Shown here: positions 63,224-64,000 of the stretch, in pieces
Numbering within the stretch: the stretch's first letter is position 1
Layout: the number at the start of each line of letters is the position of its first letter
Origin: Candidatus Dormiibacterota bacterium
GTDB lineage: Bacteria; Chloroflexota; Dormibacteria; Aeolococcales; Aeolococcaceae
Assembly: GCA_003153505.1 (NCBI GenBank)
Contig: PLZA01000034.1
Location: 69,909-133,908 of the forward strand
Direction: 5' to 3'
DNA: 64,000 bases
The notes under the pieces: generated by a model
Told to the model about the DNA's origin: nothing
Seen by the model: the letters and a program-made list of their open reading frames with translations, nothing else
The model's database searches: none
Made by a program: the position numbers and the translations under genes

Positions 63224-63295
63224 TGGTGCGCCCAGGAGGATTTGAACCCCCGACCTTCTGATCCGTAGTCAGACGCTGCTCCCAACCGGGGACGC
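63224..63295 (-). pseudogene. tRNA-Arg(ACG)-like remnant with degraded D-arm
   Basis: Minus-strand match to tRNA-Arg: encoded CCA, acceptor 3' strand TGGGCGC, T-arm GGGGG/CCTCC, variable region and anticodon stem TCTGA-CTACGGA-TCAGA (anticodon ACG) are intact. The 5' part is short: GCGTCCC pairs with the acceptor except one position, and only about 15 bases separate it from the anticodon stem where 19 are expected, so the first D-stem strand is missing. Non-functional tRNA or an integration-site remnant. See findings. Confidence 0.6.
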
Positions 63296-63687
63296 CTGTA
63301 TTCAGTAGCAGAGCCTGACTTGTCGAAACCTCTACCGAACGCGGACTGATCGAGATTCGTTCAAGCAGCCTTCAGGCGGGGTGGCTGAACAGGTCAGGGT
63401 GACGAGCAACAGCGGTGTCCGCGAGGCCACGGGCGTCTTCTGCATCGCAACACAAGGTCCTTCGCGCTGCGTAGACTGGCGGTTGCGAGGCGTTTGAGGC
63501 GTTTGGAGGAACACCCGTGGGGGCGATAGGGGCAGCTGCGGCCGCAATCAACATCGTTGGCTGCTCGTGAAGGCATGAGCACCTCGATGATTGCGCTTGC
63601 CCGTAGATCTGGCTCGGGGCGGGATGCGCTTCTGGATTGACCGCTCCGGTTGCCTGACCCGACGTTTACCACCACCGGAGGAAAAGC
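63296..63687. other. 392-base region before the collagen-like gene
   Basis: No gene of normal size. It contains a perfect direct repeat GAGGCGTTT (63487-63495 and 63496-63504), a GGAGG site and a tiny open frame at 63517-63570 (GTG, 17 codons, hydrophobic/Ala-rich). Nothing else recognised. Likely regulatory or leader sequence for the collagen-like gene. Confidence 0.5.
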
Positions 63688-64000
63688 ATGACTCGCTTCC
63701 GCATGACGCTCAGTCCGAAGCGTCGCAAGGCCGCAGTCCTCGTCGGGCTGGCGGCGCTCATCCCCGGCGGGGCGTTCGCCTCCGCCGTCGCGACAACCCC
63801 ACCAGGACCCTACATAGCCTGCTCGGGACCTAAAGACGTGCTGACGGTCGAGGTGAAGGGTAAGTGCCCGACCGGCTACGTCGTGGTGACCATCGACGCC
63901 TCGGGCAAGGCGGGAGCCACCGGCGCCAAGGGAGCGACAGGTGCTACGGGCCCCGCAGGTGCAACGGGCGCACCTGGCGCAACGGGACCGGCGGGTCCAA
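63688..64000 (+). CDS. Secreted collagen-like (Gly-X-Y) protein, 3' end outside window
   Basis: 104 codons visible, no stop before the window edge. A strong GGAGG site 6 bases before ATG 63688. A signal peptide (LSPKRRKAAVLVGLAALIPGGAFAS) is followed by a short domain with Cys pair (YIACSGP, GKCPTGY), then from residue 73 Gly at every third position with Ala/Thr/Pro (ATGAKGATGATGPAGATGAPGATGPAG). Bacterial collagen-like proteins are surface or filament components. Length of the repeat is unknown. Confidence 0.85.
   Translation, partial: MTRFRMTLSPKRRKAAVLVGLAALIPGGAFASAVATTPPGPYIACSGPKDVLTVEVKGKCPTGYVVVTIDASGKAGATGAKGATGATGPAGATGAPGATGPAGP

Noticed and set aside
63904..64000. Short tandem DNA repeat at the window end
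   Set aside because: The periodicity follows from Gly-X-Y codons of the collagen-like protein, not from an independent satellite.

Overview
The window is one continuous piece of a high-GC bacterial chromosome, densely coding, with many GTG/TTG starts and 1-4 base start/stop overlaps inside operons. No ribosomal or single-copy marker settles the phylum. A form I aerobic CO dehydrogenase, LigC-type ligase, Eis-type acetyltransferase, DUF2510 protein, TDO/kynureninase pair and a fused MoaD-MoaE suggest a soil-type aerobe of Actinomycetota or a neighbouring high-GC lineage such as Chloroflexota or Dormibacterota. That placement is inference.

Layout. 1-5.6 kb: 5' end of leuS (minus, runs off the window), then an Eis-like acetyltransferase, an AlkZ-like winged-helix protein and a CHASE3-HAMP-GAF-GGDEF diguanylate cyclase. 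5.8-7.8 kb: tRNA-Thr(CGT) followed by an accessory stretch with a 17-bp inverted-repeat pair around a small membrane-protein gene, two orphan genes and a frameshifted lipoprotein gene. 7.8-10.8 kb: a TetR regulator divergent from a small Cys-rich protein with a palindrome between them, a duplicated-domain protein, a lipoprotein and a DUF4389 remnant. 10.8-18.7 kb: a minus-strand operon livK-H-M-G-F, FAH-family hydrolase, RraA-like aldolase, TauE exporter, with a divergent GntR/FCD regulator and a perfect inverted repeat between them. It looks like an uptake-and-degradation module for a carboxylated substrate.

20.4-46 kb is the core of the window, a copper/molybdenum/CO-oxidation island. It holds CopC-CopD, an exported protein whose mature N-terminus is predicted to be His, a membrane protein and SCO (copper); a MerR-TOBE regulator with modABC (molybdate uptake); coxD, coxE, coxG, XdhC, a molybdopterin-binding-domain protein, an amidohydrolase, mocA, an XdhC-YHS fusion and coxLSM with the form I AYRCSFR active-site loop (CO dehydrogenase and its maturation); then moeA, moaA, moaD-moaE fusion, moaC, mogA/moaB, fdhD, a DUF6457 protein and mobA (molybdenum cofactor). 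The enzyme has a Mo-Cu centre, so the region could supply both metals and the cofactor for one enzyme.

46-64 kb: an orphan Flp-type pilin, a CBS-citrate synthase fusion, two PLP decarboxylases around an unknown protein, a PrmC-like methyltransferase with an altered NPPY motif, a channel-like membrane protein, a methyltransferase, a MocR regulator sharing an 18-bp promoter gap with an EamA transporter, a DedA-family protein, kynU-kynA, a LigC ligase, small envelope proteins, a tRNA-Arg remnant and the start of a collagen-like secreted protein that runs off the end.
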